From Myrmaecium sp. VS I D KN 1 (taxonomy: Eukaryota > Ascomycota > Dothideomycetes > Valsariales > Valsariaceae): a stretch of 64,000 nt of DNA. Under the pieces are notes generated by a model, which made no database searches, was not told where the DNA came from, and saw nothing but the letters and a program-made list of their open reading frames with translations. The stretch covers positions 124,001 through 188,000 of the forward strand of contig JADQAV010000008.1 of the NCBI GenBank assembly GCA_019775845.1. Direction: 5' to 3'. Below, one piece after another: positions 32,090-44,510 of this stretch (positions are counted from its first letter, which is position 1; the number at the start of each line of letters is the position of its first letter). Position numbers and translations under genes: made by a program.

Positions 32090-32454
32090 AAACCTTTTTT
32101 TGATTTCTTTCTTTTTTTCGTTGACTTACTTCGCCTGTGGGTGAGGGGTTGAGGAAGAAAATTGGAAGATTTGGGGGGCTGGGTGGTGCTTGGTTATATG
32201 TTACAAGGGGTTTGGTTGGGGACGGGGGTGTTTGCTTTGGCGATGGGGAGGCGGTCATGTTTGGACAAATCGGTCGGCCTTCTGCCGCCTTTTGCGAGCT
32301 CTCTTGCTGACCCTGCGCTCAGAGCTGCCGCAGGTTCAACGGCGTGTCTGTCAAGCATTCCTGTTCCACTCCATCTTCCTTCGCATCTAAAACGAGAAGA
32401 CCGTCCCCATCCGCGCCTCACTAGGTAGATCTACACAACATATTAAGAACCAAG

Positions 32455-33053
32455 TCATACATCCGCATCTTTGATCTCGACTTCGACAGCCTCTATGCCG
32501 CCTTGAATCAACAGAGTCATGTCTAGCCCAGAGGAGGACGATCGGAAACGCACTGTTCGCCCTAGCTCGTCGCGCCTGAACTCCTGCAACCGCGTTACGA
32601 GCGCGCCAAATAAATCGATCGTCACGGCCGGCATCCAGTACATCGAGGAGTGTTCGACCGCCCGAATCTAGCTCTTCTAGCGAGTGAAGGCATGCCGCAT
32701 GCGACCTCAGCAGGCTTCGACGAAACCCTCTCGCGCCACCGCTCGCGCTGGGCCTGATATTCAGGTCTATATTTCGATTGGCGAGGATGTGCCACGGCCG
32801 GCCCCCTTCGTCGCCGCAGCGCGCGTAGTTCAATCGATTTTCTACCAAACCTTTTACCTCTGGATGCGAGGCCCTTCCTTTTTGACCACTCGACGGATTT
32901 TTCACGAATTCCGATGTCAGGAACGATATGTATTATCCGCTCGGTCGGCCCCGATAACCGTCGCGTGTGCGAGGACGCCACGCTACCGGTACTTGGAATC
33001 CGTCCAGGAAGGCGACTGAGATCGCGGAAGCGGTCAACACGACGGGCTATCAT
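32455..33053 (-). pseudogene. Coding relic, unknown family
   Basis: Two minus-strand frames meet here. One starts at ATG 33053 and reads ERWRERVSSKPAEVACGMPS late in the frame. The other starts at ATG 32643 and reads TIDLFGALVTRLQEFRRDEL and ends IQGGIEAVEVEIKDADV. The second is well-formed protein. They are probably parts of one broken or unmodelled gene. Confidence 0.35.
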
Positions 33054-33059
33054 AGACCG

Positions 33060-36000
33060 GTGATTTCAGCCGGGAGCAGCTACGGAATACAGAGGAAGAA
33101 TGCGCAACAGCAAGATGATATCACTGTTCATCATCTCGAGGGCCTGATCTCCGAATACTTTGGCTCATGCGGCGAGATGAAGGGAAGGAGGTGAATATAC
33201 TGGGAAGGCGGCTCATCTCAGACCACACGGTATAATGTCGGATTGGAGAACGACAGATTGGAGAACAAGAGAAGGGAGGGGAAAAGAGGCATTTGCCTTC
33301 TTATTACTCCCATCACGCTTCGATAGACTTGGAGCATTTGTTCGCTGCTTTATCCACGTTCCGGTGCCGTGACGGGTTCCCTGCAAGCGCTGGCTATTTT
33401 GATTTGGCCCTCTCGGATCTATTCATCTCTAGCACATACACACAGAATCTCAAGGGCAGGAAGGCGGCTTGCGGGACGGGCAGAGGTATCGGGAGCCCTG
33501 TTGTCGGCGACCTGGGGTCTATATGAGTGAAGCCATAGGTGGCTCCTGGCGGCGGAAGAAGGCAAGGCAGCGCTCGTGGAGGCCGAAGGCGTGTTGGACG
33601 CCGGTGGCTCACAGAGCTGTTGGATCCTTGGTGATTCCAGCCTCATATAAAAGGGAAAGCGACTGATTAACAGGGAGGACCGTCAAGAACTCCTGCATCC
33701 TATCGATATCGAGCAGCGGCAAGCAGCTTATGGAGCGGCCGGGCGCCGGGGTGGCACCTGAGTGATAATCGTCGCAGGAGAGCGAAACCTCGGACGGGGC
33801 CTCGTTCCTGGACTAACATTCTCCGCTTGCCGTCGATGATTTTCCAGAAGTTGATCGTCATTGCCGTACTTTTCTTCGTGGGCTTAGGGGGAACGTCTGT
33901 CGGGGGGGTCGGTTTATGGTGCGAGTAGAAAGAATATGTCCCAAAATTCATTTTTTGACAAAAGAAATCTCATCTGTTTATTATTCTTTCAGTTGAAACC
34001 GCCATGATCTAAGATTCTTCAACCATGCAAACTTGCTGAACTACACGTACGAACATCGACTGAAATCTGTTTCTTATGTTTTGCTGATTATTTATCTCTC
34101 CATTCGGTTCTTTCATCGGAATCGCGGAGCTCTGAAAGCCATTCGTACATTATTGCCGGTCCTGAGACAAGGCTGCGTCGACTATTCCGGCGCGCTGTAC
34201 AGCAGACCGCCAGGGCATGAGCCCAATGCCAGTGCTCGCCCGTCGAAGTTCCCCGCATCGCCGGGCAGGTGCAGGGCGCACCCGCCCGCGCTCCTGGAAC
34301 GCACGCCTCTCGTTGTCCGCCGTGTACACAACGCCGACGCACTCTTATTTCCTCTCCTCGCCGGTGCCACGTTGGCGATAGCCATTTTCATCATATTGGC
34401 GGACCGTTCTCGCGAGCAATCTTCTTTGTATGGGCACCTGCGGATAAAAGCGCCGTATAAGGCTAGTCTTGCCGCTGCGTCGATCTCAGCGTCGATGCGA
34501 GCGAGACTTCTTGCTTGACATGTAGTGATCGCTCCTCCTGGACGAATCGAACGCCGATATACTCATTCACCACACAGCTATGAGCCTGACTACGGCCGTT
34601 AGACACAGAAAAGGCATCGACACGCCTTTGCTGGCGGTAGAAGAAGTACTCAAGCCGCGAATTTGCATCTAAACTGAAGGCCGGGATATCCAGACCGGGC
34701 TGGTGGACACTAAGACAAAATCATGGGGGGGGGGGGGGTGGGGGGGGCTGTCGAGAGGGAGAAGAAGTTATTGATTGCATCCAGATTTCCGGTGGTTTCT
34801 CTCGCTGAACATATTGCTGTTTGCGCGCAAATTTGCTGTATGAGAAAAGACTGGTCTATGCAACTCCCGGCGATGCCGTAAGTATCTCGCTAAAAGAAAA
34901 TACAAGCTCTAACATACGGAGCTGGCTTTACAATTCTCTTCCGTACAGATCTCCCACCGCTGATCCTCCTGCCGAGCGTTTTGAATTACTGACGTGTATA
35001 GGACGCTGTTCTTCAACCTCATTGGATTTTGCCAAATTCCTAATGTTTGTTTCGCCAGCCCATCTGCGTCCCGCACTGTTGTTCATGCGGGAGCAAGTTT
35101 GCTAGAATCCTCAGATTTTGCGGCGGATGCGCGTAGCCAACCACGGCCGAGCTGCCGTGTAACAGCAGCGGTTCGGTCGGTGCTGGATTGTTTGCTCCCA
35201 TCAAATTCAGCTCATACATGCATGTACCACCGATGCGGGGATTTCCGTCTAGATGGTGTGTCTGCCGTCCACTGCCGTGGTGAATGACCTCATAACATCC
35301 TATGCTATCTTCGGTCTCCATGTCGGGGTCTCAAGTTGGTGATGGTCTACGTTGCATGCCAGCGGACCCGAACTGCACCAGAAAACATTCTACCCGTTCC
35401 CCTTGGCGACCACTGGGAAACGAACAGGCAAACAAGAGACGGGGAAGCGCAGACGTTCATGACGGGGTATTCTAGACGCCCTGTACTGTACGTGGGTTAG
35501 AATAGGGCGACCTTACAGTCAAACCACCCGAGAGACTCGCATCTACCCGGCCAGCATGCCTGCGTCCGGCACCAGAGCAAGGCACGTCGGCAAGATCATT
35601 CGCCTATCCGTCGGGAAGGGCGACAACACCGCTCCCGTGATCCCGGCCAGATCAGCATTCCCTCCAGTTCGATTTCATCCAGAAGTACCATCGTCGACGT
35701 ATCTCAATTAATCCACCAGTGGCACACGAAGATCTTCTGTCCGGCGGGCACCTGTGAGCTCGTGACACCTATTTGGACAGCGGCCATCGATCTGCCCCAT
35801 CATTCCCTGATAGCGACACGGCATGAATCGACGTGGCGATGTTAAACTCCCTGCCCTCGGAAAGCCCGGGTGAACGGTGTCATTCCGTAATTTGCTCCAT
35901 AGACGCCCTCTTATCCCGGTCTCTCCATAAAATGGACCCGCTGCCCTTCGTCTCTTCTAAAGTTCTATTTCATCTTCATTTCACATTTCCGTTGGTCCGC

Positions 36001-36200
36001 ATCAGTAACCAGCGCTCTATATCAAATAATATAGGACCGCAACATCCCGCAGCAGCATCGCTCTTGAGCAGCAGTTCGGAATGCATCTGAGCTCGGTGTA
36101 GGGACGAGCACCACGATCATTTCCTTAAGCTGAGCAACCAGAAACTATAAAGTCCAGACATTGCCGTGGCCACGCCAGCGAGGCAGGCATGAACTTACTC
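33060..36200. other. No supported gene; poly-G tract at 34725
   Basis: Only short or unconvincing frames. One striking homopolymer lies at 34725-34747. Confidence 0.4.
34725..34747 (+). repeat. Poly-G tract
   Basis: Fourteen G, one T, then eight G. It could form a G-quadruplex and is also a typical place for sequencing error. Confidence 0.9.
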
Positions 36201-36207
36201 GTCACAT

Positions 36208-36667
36208 TATGCTCGGATCTTCATAGTTAGAGTTGATTTGTTAGATATTCGTGGCACCGGGAAAACAAAGTATACCATTTTGACTCTAGCAACTGGTACG
36301 TGGCTATAAGGAGCAATCAAAGCCAAAGCTAACAACACCGACTGCAGGCATTCGCATTTACGCAGAAATGCGCACCTTATATACGCACCGCAAGCCGACG
36401 ATGAGTCGCCGCATACCATCTCGTCCTCGACTGGGTGGACGTAGATCACCTCTACGACCCGCTTATACCATACCCCCATTCTTAAATATTCAGGAGAAGA
36501 GCCCTACCTCGGCCGCCATATACAAGAAGGGATCTAAGTATAGATATATATTGATAAGCCGCCCACTCCTGTCCAACGATGCACCTGCCGTCCCTCGTGC
36601 CCGTCCTCTCGCGCAACCAACCGTGGTGAAAGCTCATCACCTATACTCCCTAGACGTGAGCAGCTAG
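36208..36667 (+). pseudogene. P-loop NTPase fragment (PIF1/Helitron-helicase-like?)
   Basis: The frame reads YARIFIVRVDLLDIRGTGKT then KYTILTLATG, a Walker A-like P-loop preceded by a hydrophobic strand as in PIF1-type helicases of Helitrons (usually xDGxAGTGKT). Exon 1 ends at 36295. A 52-nt intron follows (36296-36347; donor GTACGT, branch GCTAAC at 36328-36333, acceptor CTGCAG) and the same frame continues to a stop at 36667. After the P-loop the sequence no longer resembles a helicase (Pro/Arg-rich), so the fragment is truncated or fused to unrelated DNA. The intron is well formed. Family assignment is tentative. Confidence 0.35.
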
Positions 36668-36669
36668 TT

Positions 36670-39600
36670 CGAAAGGTGTGCAGAACCAGCTCTTCTACTC
36701 CTGCGGCTCCTGGGACTTGCGACCCGGCCACCACTATATACGCCACACCAGCGAGACCCAAAGGGATGTCATCCCCATCTCACGCCCTCATGCATAGGCG
36801 GCGGGAGGTCTGTGTGCGCTGCTTCTTACTCGTCCTCGCTCTCCTCCGCCGACCGAAGCCAGAATAATTCAGAGCGGCGGTCGTGTCGATCTCGTGTGCG
36901 GTTGCTTTGTCGACACGATCTATATGTGTCTCCAGACATATACATCTTCCAAACAACCGCTGCTTGCGTGAGGTCCGTTGAGCAGGCGTGACCGAGTCGG
37001 TTGCGGAATCAGCAAGTCTCTTGACCTTCATATGCAACGTCCGTCCATCTTCGTGGATAGTGGTGAGAGCGAGACCTTGAATGAGGTCGAGGACAAGCTA
37101 CCCATGGACAGCTGAGCCGTGGCGGACCCTCCGACCAGCAGCAAAAAAAGGCTACCTCGACTTTCGTCGCCCCAGCGTGACGGCATTCTCTGACGGGGCG
37201 GCTTCCTCCGCAGACCCACGCAACAATTGGCAGCTATCCTTTCGTCCGGCTTCGTGTTCGACGCTCGCGAGACGCCGGCCTCCCTCGACCCCGAGCATCG
37301 CGTCGCTCACGCCATCTGCATCGAACCATCGCGCCCGCCGCCCCTTCTGCTGGAACCCGGATGCCAGAATGAACGGGGCACGCGGTTGATCTGAACTCGT
37401 CGAAGACGCGCCGCTCTCAAGCGGCACCCCGGTCGGCATCCGGCGGACGAGCCGATACGTATCGTGAGGTGTGGAAGGTGGAGCGGAGACGGTTCAGACC
37501 ACCACGCCATCGTATAAAAATCCATTAACTCCCACCGGACACACTGCCTCACGGTGGAGGGGTGTAGTACCGCGGTATCAGTGCAAGATCCAGTCAACAC
37601 CGTCGACCGGAAGGGCCGTCGGCGAACAGCCACAGCCAGTCTATCGCGAACAGCCGGTCCATCGCGAACAGCCAGCCAACCGAGAACAGGTGCCCGTCAC
37701 GGCCATTGTACTGCTGAAGGAGGAGCGCTGGCCCAGGGCAGGCTCTGCGAGCTGCCATGGAGCAGACTCCACGAGTCTTCGCTTGCCTATCCGCCCATCC
37801 TAGGTAGAGGGTTTGCGCCTCGGATCAAGCTGCTGGCTACACATACTGCGACTCCGATATACCCTTATACTTCCTACTCGAACATCTTCTATCGCTCTCT
37901 AGCGCCGTGAACGAAATCGTAATCGGCTGTAACGACGACGGTGTAGCGGTCGCCGCCTATTAATGCACTAACGGCTAGGTGATAGGTTCAGGCTCACCTG
38001 CGCGCCTACGACCTCGAAGATAACCTCGTCCCCCACGCTGAGAAATTAGAGCCGGTGCTAGTCAAGGATTTCGCCTCGATTTGCCGTGTCGGCGTCTTCG
38101 CCACCATGGAACCCACCCGCCTCCACGCTTACATTCGCCGCGAGGTGCGCAGCCGCATGGCCTAGGTAGCCGACATAGGAAGAAGCGACCGGGGAAAAGG
38201 TACTCCGGCGTGGTAGATTTTGACACTGCATGGCTTTAGCTGTGGGACGGGGACTGAAGAAGGGGGCAATACAGCATGCTGAGAGCACGTCCGGTTCCTT
38301 GGGTTTTGGTGTCTCTGACAGCGTTAAGGGGGCGCTTCTTCCCTGGACAACCCTGGCATCATACTGGGACCCGGCGAAGGTGACGGTCATGGAGGACAAT
38401 ATCATCGCCCGAACGTATATATGGCGTCGAGAGTACCGTGGGCCCTGAGGATATATTCTTTCCTCTTGCTGCGGCTCCCCGCCACCAGTGTGCCCAGCCG
38501 GCACCGGCCTCACTTGCTCCTCGCCTTCACTGGCGCCCTGCAGTTTCGGCAGACGCTCCTCACCGCCAGGTCACAAGTGGAAAGATGGATCCGGTATATC
38601 AAGCGATGGCAGGAGTGCGGCGACTCGGTCATCGAAGAATTCTCCGATTGTGTCCGCTTACCGGCACGAAAAGGTCGAGCACCATGGACCTACGACCTTG
38701 TCTCACTCGGTCGCTGCCTCGCTCCCGGCGAGCCGCTCATGGATCTAGTGCTTCACGCTGGTCACCGGGCACAGAGCTCGACGGAACGGCCGCCCTTACC
38801 TTATGCCGGCAAGCTCTCTTCTGCGTCTTTCTTTCGCTGGCTTATCGCTTCGCTTCCTACGCACTACCGCATTTGCGCTATCTTACGCTGAAGAAGCTAC
38901 GCAGCCGGACGAACACTATCCTGCGGCTCTGGAGCCGCACATTCATCCCCGGTATAGCGGCTACTGCCGTAATTAGGAGGTCCCTTCGTTCTTTTGCTGG
39001 AGGGGTGCAACAACTTCCATGGCCGACCTATCCGAAGACATGAGGAGAACGGCGGGTCACTCTTGCTGCCGAGTTCCCAGCCGACTTGGATACCCCTGAT
39101 CCTCCTGCTGCAGTAGATATTCCTGCTACGGTCTTACTCCTCCAGCGCCCAGCTCCCCAGGGCTAGGGAGCGCATCCCCAGCAAAATGACTCCACATCTC
39201 CAGATATATATAAACGTCTGCTCACGCTTCGTAAGACAGCGTGTGAGGAAAGCGTCTGTCGGTGGGCTCTTCCCTGGCACCTGGTTGATATATTCCAGAG
39301 AGACCTGGATTGCGTTATCCGTCTTACTGGTGCAGGGGCCCACAGCCTGCTCCTGCTACGAACGAACGGAGTTATCTCGCTCCGCAGTCCATACCTACCA
39401 CTGCTCTCGTTCCGGCTATCCACTCCCGGACTACGACCCGATTGCCACAATTTCTAAGCTCACTGGTTACCCTGATAAAAAAAAAAATCTCAAGGATGTA
39501 TATTCGACGCCCACAAATCATACGCGTTCGCATCACGGATCCGCGGGATTGAAATAGATCCCTTAAAAGAAAACGCACCGCGGCGGAGGTCCGCTTCCCG

Positions 39601-42600
39601 CGCGAGGTCAGAGGGAGAAAAAAGCTGTCTCGGAAGCCGAACATATTCACAACTGTTGTATTGCGGCGGTGGAAGAGAGGCTGTAAGGAAGGGAAGACAT
39701 CCGAAAGAGAATGACGGGTATATATATCCCTCTCACGCGCTTCAACCAGCAGCAGGAACGCGACCTACCTCCCTGGGCCTACCTCATGTCCTTCATTTTA
39801 CCCACGAAGCCCGGAGCGGCGCTCGTCATCCTCACAGACGAATGCCAGGTGGAAGTCAACCATACCAAAATTAATCTGTGAGCGTCACGTTGCAGCCGCC
39901 GTCTTCCGCCTCTCTCCTCATGTTTGGGGGACACGTCTTCACTCCCGCCAGGCTAGCGCTGCTGCGCTGCTGCGCTGGGCCGTGGTCCACTGATCCATTC
40001 CTACCCGTCCTCGCAGCGTCTCGCGAAAAGAAGCACGAACCTCCTCGGCTTCATCCCGAGCTTCGCTGATACGGGTAAAGCTGCAGCATCCGACGAACTG
40101 AGGGCCCCGGTTCCTGGCGTGGGGACACCGCAACATCATCCTCGCCACTATCACTCACTGCTACGCGTCTCGAAGAAGCCCAAGTCCTGTCGCAGACGGT
40201 GGAAGCTCGTCAAACCCACCCTCCTTCTCATCATCGGCGCGACCGACAATGAGGCCCGCAAATCTGGGCGGTTGCCCCTCAACTAACAGCAACAATTCAA
40301 CAACGCAATGCGGAAGAAGTTTTGTTTTCTGGCGTGCTCGCAGTGTTGTGCCCGCTGCCTATACATATACAGGCGTATTCGACGCTCATCGAGGGGCTGG
40401 AAAGGAAGCTTTCACTGCCCGGGTCAAGAGTTAAGTTACGACACTCTAACCCGCGCTGGCCGGGTGGTGCGAAGCCACTGAGGACTTTCGTTGAGTGAAG
40501 GATTGCACGTACCGCTCTCGCGCTCGTCACTCGTGCGTTCTGGTAAGCTCACTGTGCCCGCTTGGCTTACCCGGGGACGCCGTCGCCCGGCTTCCTGGGC
40601 AGGGGAGTGAGGCTCACACCATGCTGGCGGAGAAAGTGGATGTTTTGGAGGAGACGGTTCGAGAACAGGCTCTCCGCCCGAAGGATTGCCAGCCTTGACG
40701 CCCAACTCCTGTGAAAGATTAGCATCCTGGCACCTCCGTGGTCGTAAATCCGGCGATACAACAGAAGGACCGACCGGAGGAGGCACCGCTACGGTATAAC
40801 CGCGGCTTGCCCTTCGTATACGCTTTGGTACACCGACCTGGCGCTGTATTGGGTGAAAGCATCTTCAGCGATTGCAGAACGGCACGCGGCCTGTGGATGA
40901 AGTTCACCTGGCTCCTTTCCCTTCTCGAGAGGCCGCCCTGACTCGGGCGCCCAAATCATGAGTGATGATGGTCATGCGATGCGCTCTGGAGTGGCACCAT
41001 GTTAGAGCCTCGCGATATTCGGATATACAGCGCTACTGACCGTGGCTCTACAAGGCAGCTTGTGCTTCCACAGGGTATGGCAAGGCCAGGATGCGAACCA
41101 TACCTCCCTAGCGGGACGCAGCTACAGCTGAGATCGTGTCTATATATACATCTCCCTGAATGTTCCCCCCCCGCGGCCAAACCAAGGAGATCCTGTGTTG
41201 GGCCATGAGGAAGGCGACAATCAGTCCTCCGGGTTTTCTGGACTTGAAGGTCTCACTGAACGCTCAGGTCCATCCGCATCCGATGAACTTCGCTATATAG
41301 TCGCACTATATATATCGCCCAACGGCGGTGTGCGCGCCCTGGATGGCTGCCCTTACGGCACAACCCGCCCGTCCGCGCCGTATAGTCGGATCCCGATCGC
41401 AGCGGTCCCTATACGTCGCCGATCCCGTCTGGCTCCTCTGTACGCACGAGGACCTGGGCACGCAGGCGTCCGTCGAGGCCGCCATCACCCGCTTCGTCCG
41501 GCGCATCCGCCGCGATGTCCTCGCCACCATCCCTCCTTGGCGGGAATCCCGCCCGGCTGCTGCCGCGGACGGTGATGGTCAGCGCGGGGTGACAGTACCT
41601 AGGTACTTCGCGTGAGGTACGCCCGCTCTCCTCCTTTCCTTCCTTCCTTTCTTCATGCGAAGCTAACGCGCGACAGGTACACACCTATGCTGCTATCTGA
41701 CGGCCGACCCCGCCGCGACCGCCGGCTTTCGTATCGAGCCGGTCTAGGACGTTCTTGAGAGGCCTGACCTGGCCCACGACCCGGTGTTGATCACCGCTCG
41801 GCGGCCGAAGCAAGAGACGCGGATCAGCTGGTTTGACGCGAGTCTAGGATACTTACGTAATCGGCTGGCGCGAGGTCTGCGCCTACCCGCTGACAGAGGC
41901 GGGTGCGGGGTGATCCTGAGGACATGAAGTTCATGGAGGAGAGACCGATGCTACCCAGCAGACCTCGTTGTGGGAGAAGTGGATGGCGCTACATACATGT
42001 TACCGACTAGGTACGGCCCCTATCTCCCCAAGTCCCTCCCCTCCCTTGCGGCGAAAAGCTGTCGCGCAGTAGCTAGAAGTTCTATCATTTAGAGGCGGAC
42101 GTCGGATCTGCTCGGGAAATTGCAGTATATAAACCGTCGCGATTAGATAGCGCCAGCTGCTCACCTGCCCCTTAGACCCGCACTATACGTCCATTCCATG
42201 CTTTTCGAGACGTACACCTACGTCAAGAGCAGAAGCCCCAGCTATCGGCCGGGGATAGACTTTGCACGCCGACACCAATTCTCGAAGACCCTTGATCTTC
42301 GCAGGAAAACACGATCATTTCCTCTCCTATATTTAACCGCCTCTCTTCTTCACCGAACCCTTTGTCGACCCGTCCCTCTTTTATAACCTAAATAATATCG
42401 GATTCGGTGTGGACTACTTTCCATTTTCAGGGATCTCTTTAACAAAAACCGAGCGTCCTCTCCTCGTTCATGCCGTCCACAAAGCTGGAGCGAGGTCCGC
42501 CCGTTCTTACTCGAGGTCGTACGCCTTCGGAGCCTGACCTGACAGAGGGTTGCCACTCCCCTACATAGTAACGACCTCGTTCGCTGCACCTATAGACTCG

Positions 42601-42700
42601 TAGACGCTTCTATATATCCCGCCCTGAAGAGCCGTCAGCAACAGCGGTTATAGTTCCCTCTCCGTTTCCGCGCATCGACAAAAGCCGCGGTGCGCCCCTA
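36670..42700. other. Gene-poor GC-rich debris
   Basis: No frame shows a recognisable domain. (TA)n tracts of 6-8 bp interrupt GC-rich sequence every few hundred bases. A short tandem lies at 37635-37690. Confidence 0.4.
37635..37690 (+). repeat. 18-bp imperfect tandem repeat, about three copies
   Basis: Units of the form GTCYATCGCGAACAGCCR follow each other, encoding repeated REQPV/N-type peptides in one frame. Confidence 0.6.
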
Positions 42701-42708
42701 TATCCTTC

Positions 42709-43299
42709 TTACGCTGCGGAGGAACCACACACCTGGCATCGGTACGGCTTCTCCTGTTCCATACCCACAGTTCCAGGATATGGGATCGACTTTAGCGGAT
42801 CGACCATCGAGAACCAAGGTTTGCCATCGGCAATTTTGTTTTTGAGCTGTTGATTCTGGTGACCGTGCTGGAGGATTATTCGCCACTGAACCAAATTTAT
42901 ATCGCAAGAAGCTTCACGCACGTGCTTGTGGTATTTCAGACCGTTCAGATTCTTAGAAGCCTTCTCGCACCCGATAGCGGGGCACTTGAACGGCTTGTTT
43001 TTTGTTCCTGCCACTGGATTGACGGGATGTAGGTTGGCTCTTGTCCGAGTAGCGAGGAACAAGAAAGCGAGGGCAGATTGCGTTCTCCTTGCGTCCACGT
43101 CGATGTATTTCAGAAGCGTCCATCCTCGTCCAGCCCTTGCTCGACGCGCTGCAGCTAAATCATCTGCTACTCCTCTCCGCGCTCTGTCTACGGGTCGCAG
43201 CAACGAATGGTGTTCCATCCCTTCCGCCATCATATCGTCGAAGCTGTATACCTCGTCAGTCGTTGCTACTCTTTCTCTATATATACAAACACCCAACAT
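42709..43299 (-). pseudogene. Truncated Sfp1-like C2H2 zinc-finger gene
   Basis: From ATG 43299, exon 1 (42922-43299) ends in KPFKCPAIGCEKASKNLNGL-KYHKH. A 54-nt intron (42868-42921; donor GTGCGT, acceptor CTCCAG) is in frame and unspliced reading would run through it. Exon 2 (42709-42867) continues HGHQNQQLKNK, then VDPLKSIPYPGTVGM and EKPYRCQVCG. This is the paired C2H2 region of Sfp1-type fungal regulators, which control ribosome-biogenesis and growth genes: a C-x4-C finger, a linker ending in IPYPxxxGMEKEKPYRC, then a second finger. Here the second finger stops after CQVCGSSAA, so its helix and His pair are missing. The N-terminal 90 residues do not look like the family. It is most likely a fragment of a duplicated host gene that kept its intron, so it did not arise by retroposition. 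Confidence 0.65.
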
Positions 43300-44244
43300 G
43301 CAAGATCGGGCATGGCATTACCGAGATGATTACTGCTGTTCGATCAGCAGAAGATTTCAGAAGTCTTCTTGCGCCTTTCCCTCTCATTTCTGGGACGTGC
43401 CAGGCAAGAGCACTCGTCTGAACCCTATCTGCCACCGCAAGGCGAGCGTGTTTTTTCCAGCGGCATCCTCTCAACACCCTCTCCATGCGATCGGCTCTGC
43501 CTACCAAACCGACGTTATATACGCTCCAAAGGAAACGCCGGTCGAGATCCGCATCTCAATCCGCATCACCGTGGCGTACCAGAGCTTACAAAGACCAGTC
43601 CCTCTTACTGCCCGTCGGTCCTCGGGAATGCGTCAGGTATTATATATAGCCTTCATCGACGAGGAACAATGATGGCAGATGGACCTGCAAGACCAAAGAA
43701 AACAGAACGGTCTGCATGCCGATTGCGCCAGGTATATACCTCTTCTTCGGTCCTCCTCTTTGTCAGACCGGAGACCAGGAGGAGCAAAGCGATGTTCTTA
43801 GACTGAGGTGGAGGGTTAGAGACGAGGGTTGCCAACGACATCGACACATTCTCTTGCGGCTGGGGATAGGATCTTGTCAATGATCTCAGAGTTATACTGT
43901 ATATACCCAGGCATCTCAGCTACAGCCGCTGATGAGTATTTACTGGCGTTAGGTCGAGGGGTGCTATGGTAAGTGCGCTGCGCAACCAGAATGGCGCCTG
44001 GATTGTGGTTGCGGAATACGCTAACCCTCAGACAGAGAAGGTAATCGTGGCTTTCGAATGGCCTATGAACGCCTGGATCTGGAGCACCCTCCTTCCACGA
44101 CCTAGCTTCGTCCCCACGATATTCACCTCATTGCCGGTGCGGTACCTGTCTTCTGCGGTTCGTGCAGAGGTGTTGTCGCGATCAAGATGACGAGCAACGT
44201 CGCTCATCTCCAATTCGACAGCCTCATCCGGAATACCCTTATAC

Positions 44245-44390
44245 GATGGTCTTACAGACGGGTCGGGTAGTCGAGCTAGGATACTACGCATTTACTCGGT
44301 TGAAAGAGGGAGAGGAGCCAGGAACCTTTTACTCTGGACGGCCGCGGCTATCCTATCGTAGAGATTACAACGACGGGCTGCGGAATAAAT
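44245..44390 (+). pseudogene. QTGRV-family coding relic (copy 2)
   Basis: The frame reads MVLQTGRVVELGYYAFTRLK and EEPGTFYSGRP, aligned with copies at 845-1204 (minus) and 56853-57164 (plus). It is short and loses similarity within 50 residues. Confidence 0.4.
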
Positions 44391-44510
44391 AGCACCTACT
44401 TCGAGCTAGATTAGCTGCGGTATAGTAATCGTTACTTTATTAGCGTCGACGTTTTCGACTGGAGTTATCTCTACTCCTTTGGAAACTAGGACGGCAATCC
44501 TACTACTCAA

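Larger units (their letters stand above)
30720..32140 (+). ncRNA. Second intron-rich non-coding transcript with four repeated structured exons
   Basis: Downstream of the TATA box the plus strand alternates pyrimidine-rich spacers with good branch-site/acceptor pairs: GCTGACTTCCTCCAG, GCTAACCACTTCCAG, CTAACTAACCGCCCCAG, and two of the form GCTAACTCC...CCTCCAG. Four exons share one plan: a 5' arm CAAG, hairpin GGTG/CACC, a central AAGGGGAATTTTTGGAA, GGGTC and a closing CTTG near the end. No frame is shared by the four, so I call it non-coding. Expected donors are replaced by AAGCTAAGT-like sequence (30923, 31133, 31213, 31422, 31604, 31826, 31908). Function unknown. Confidence 0.5.

Noticed and set aside
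30720-32140. Reading the 30.7-32.1 kb locus on the minus strand, where ACTTAG could be acceptors
   Set aside because: The minus strand then lacks good donors and branch sites, while the plus strand has GCTAAC/GCTGAC plus CCTCCAG acceptors and a TATA box in the right place.
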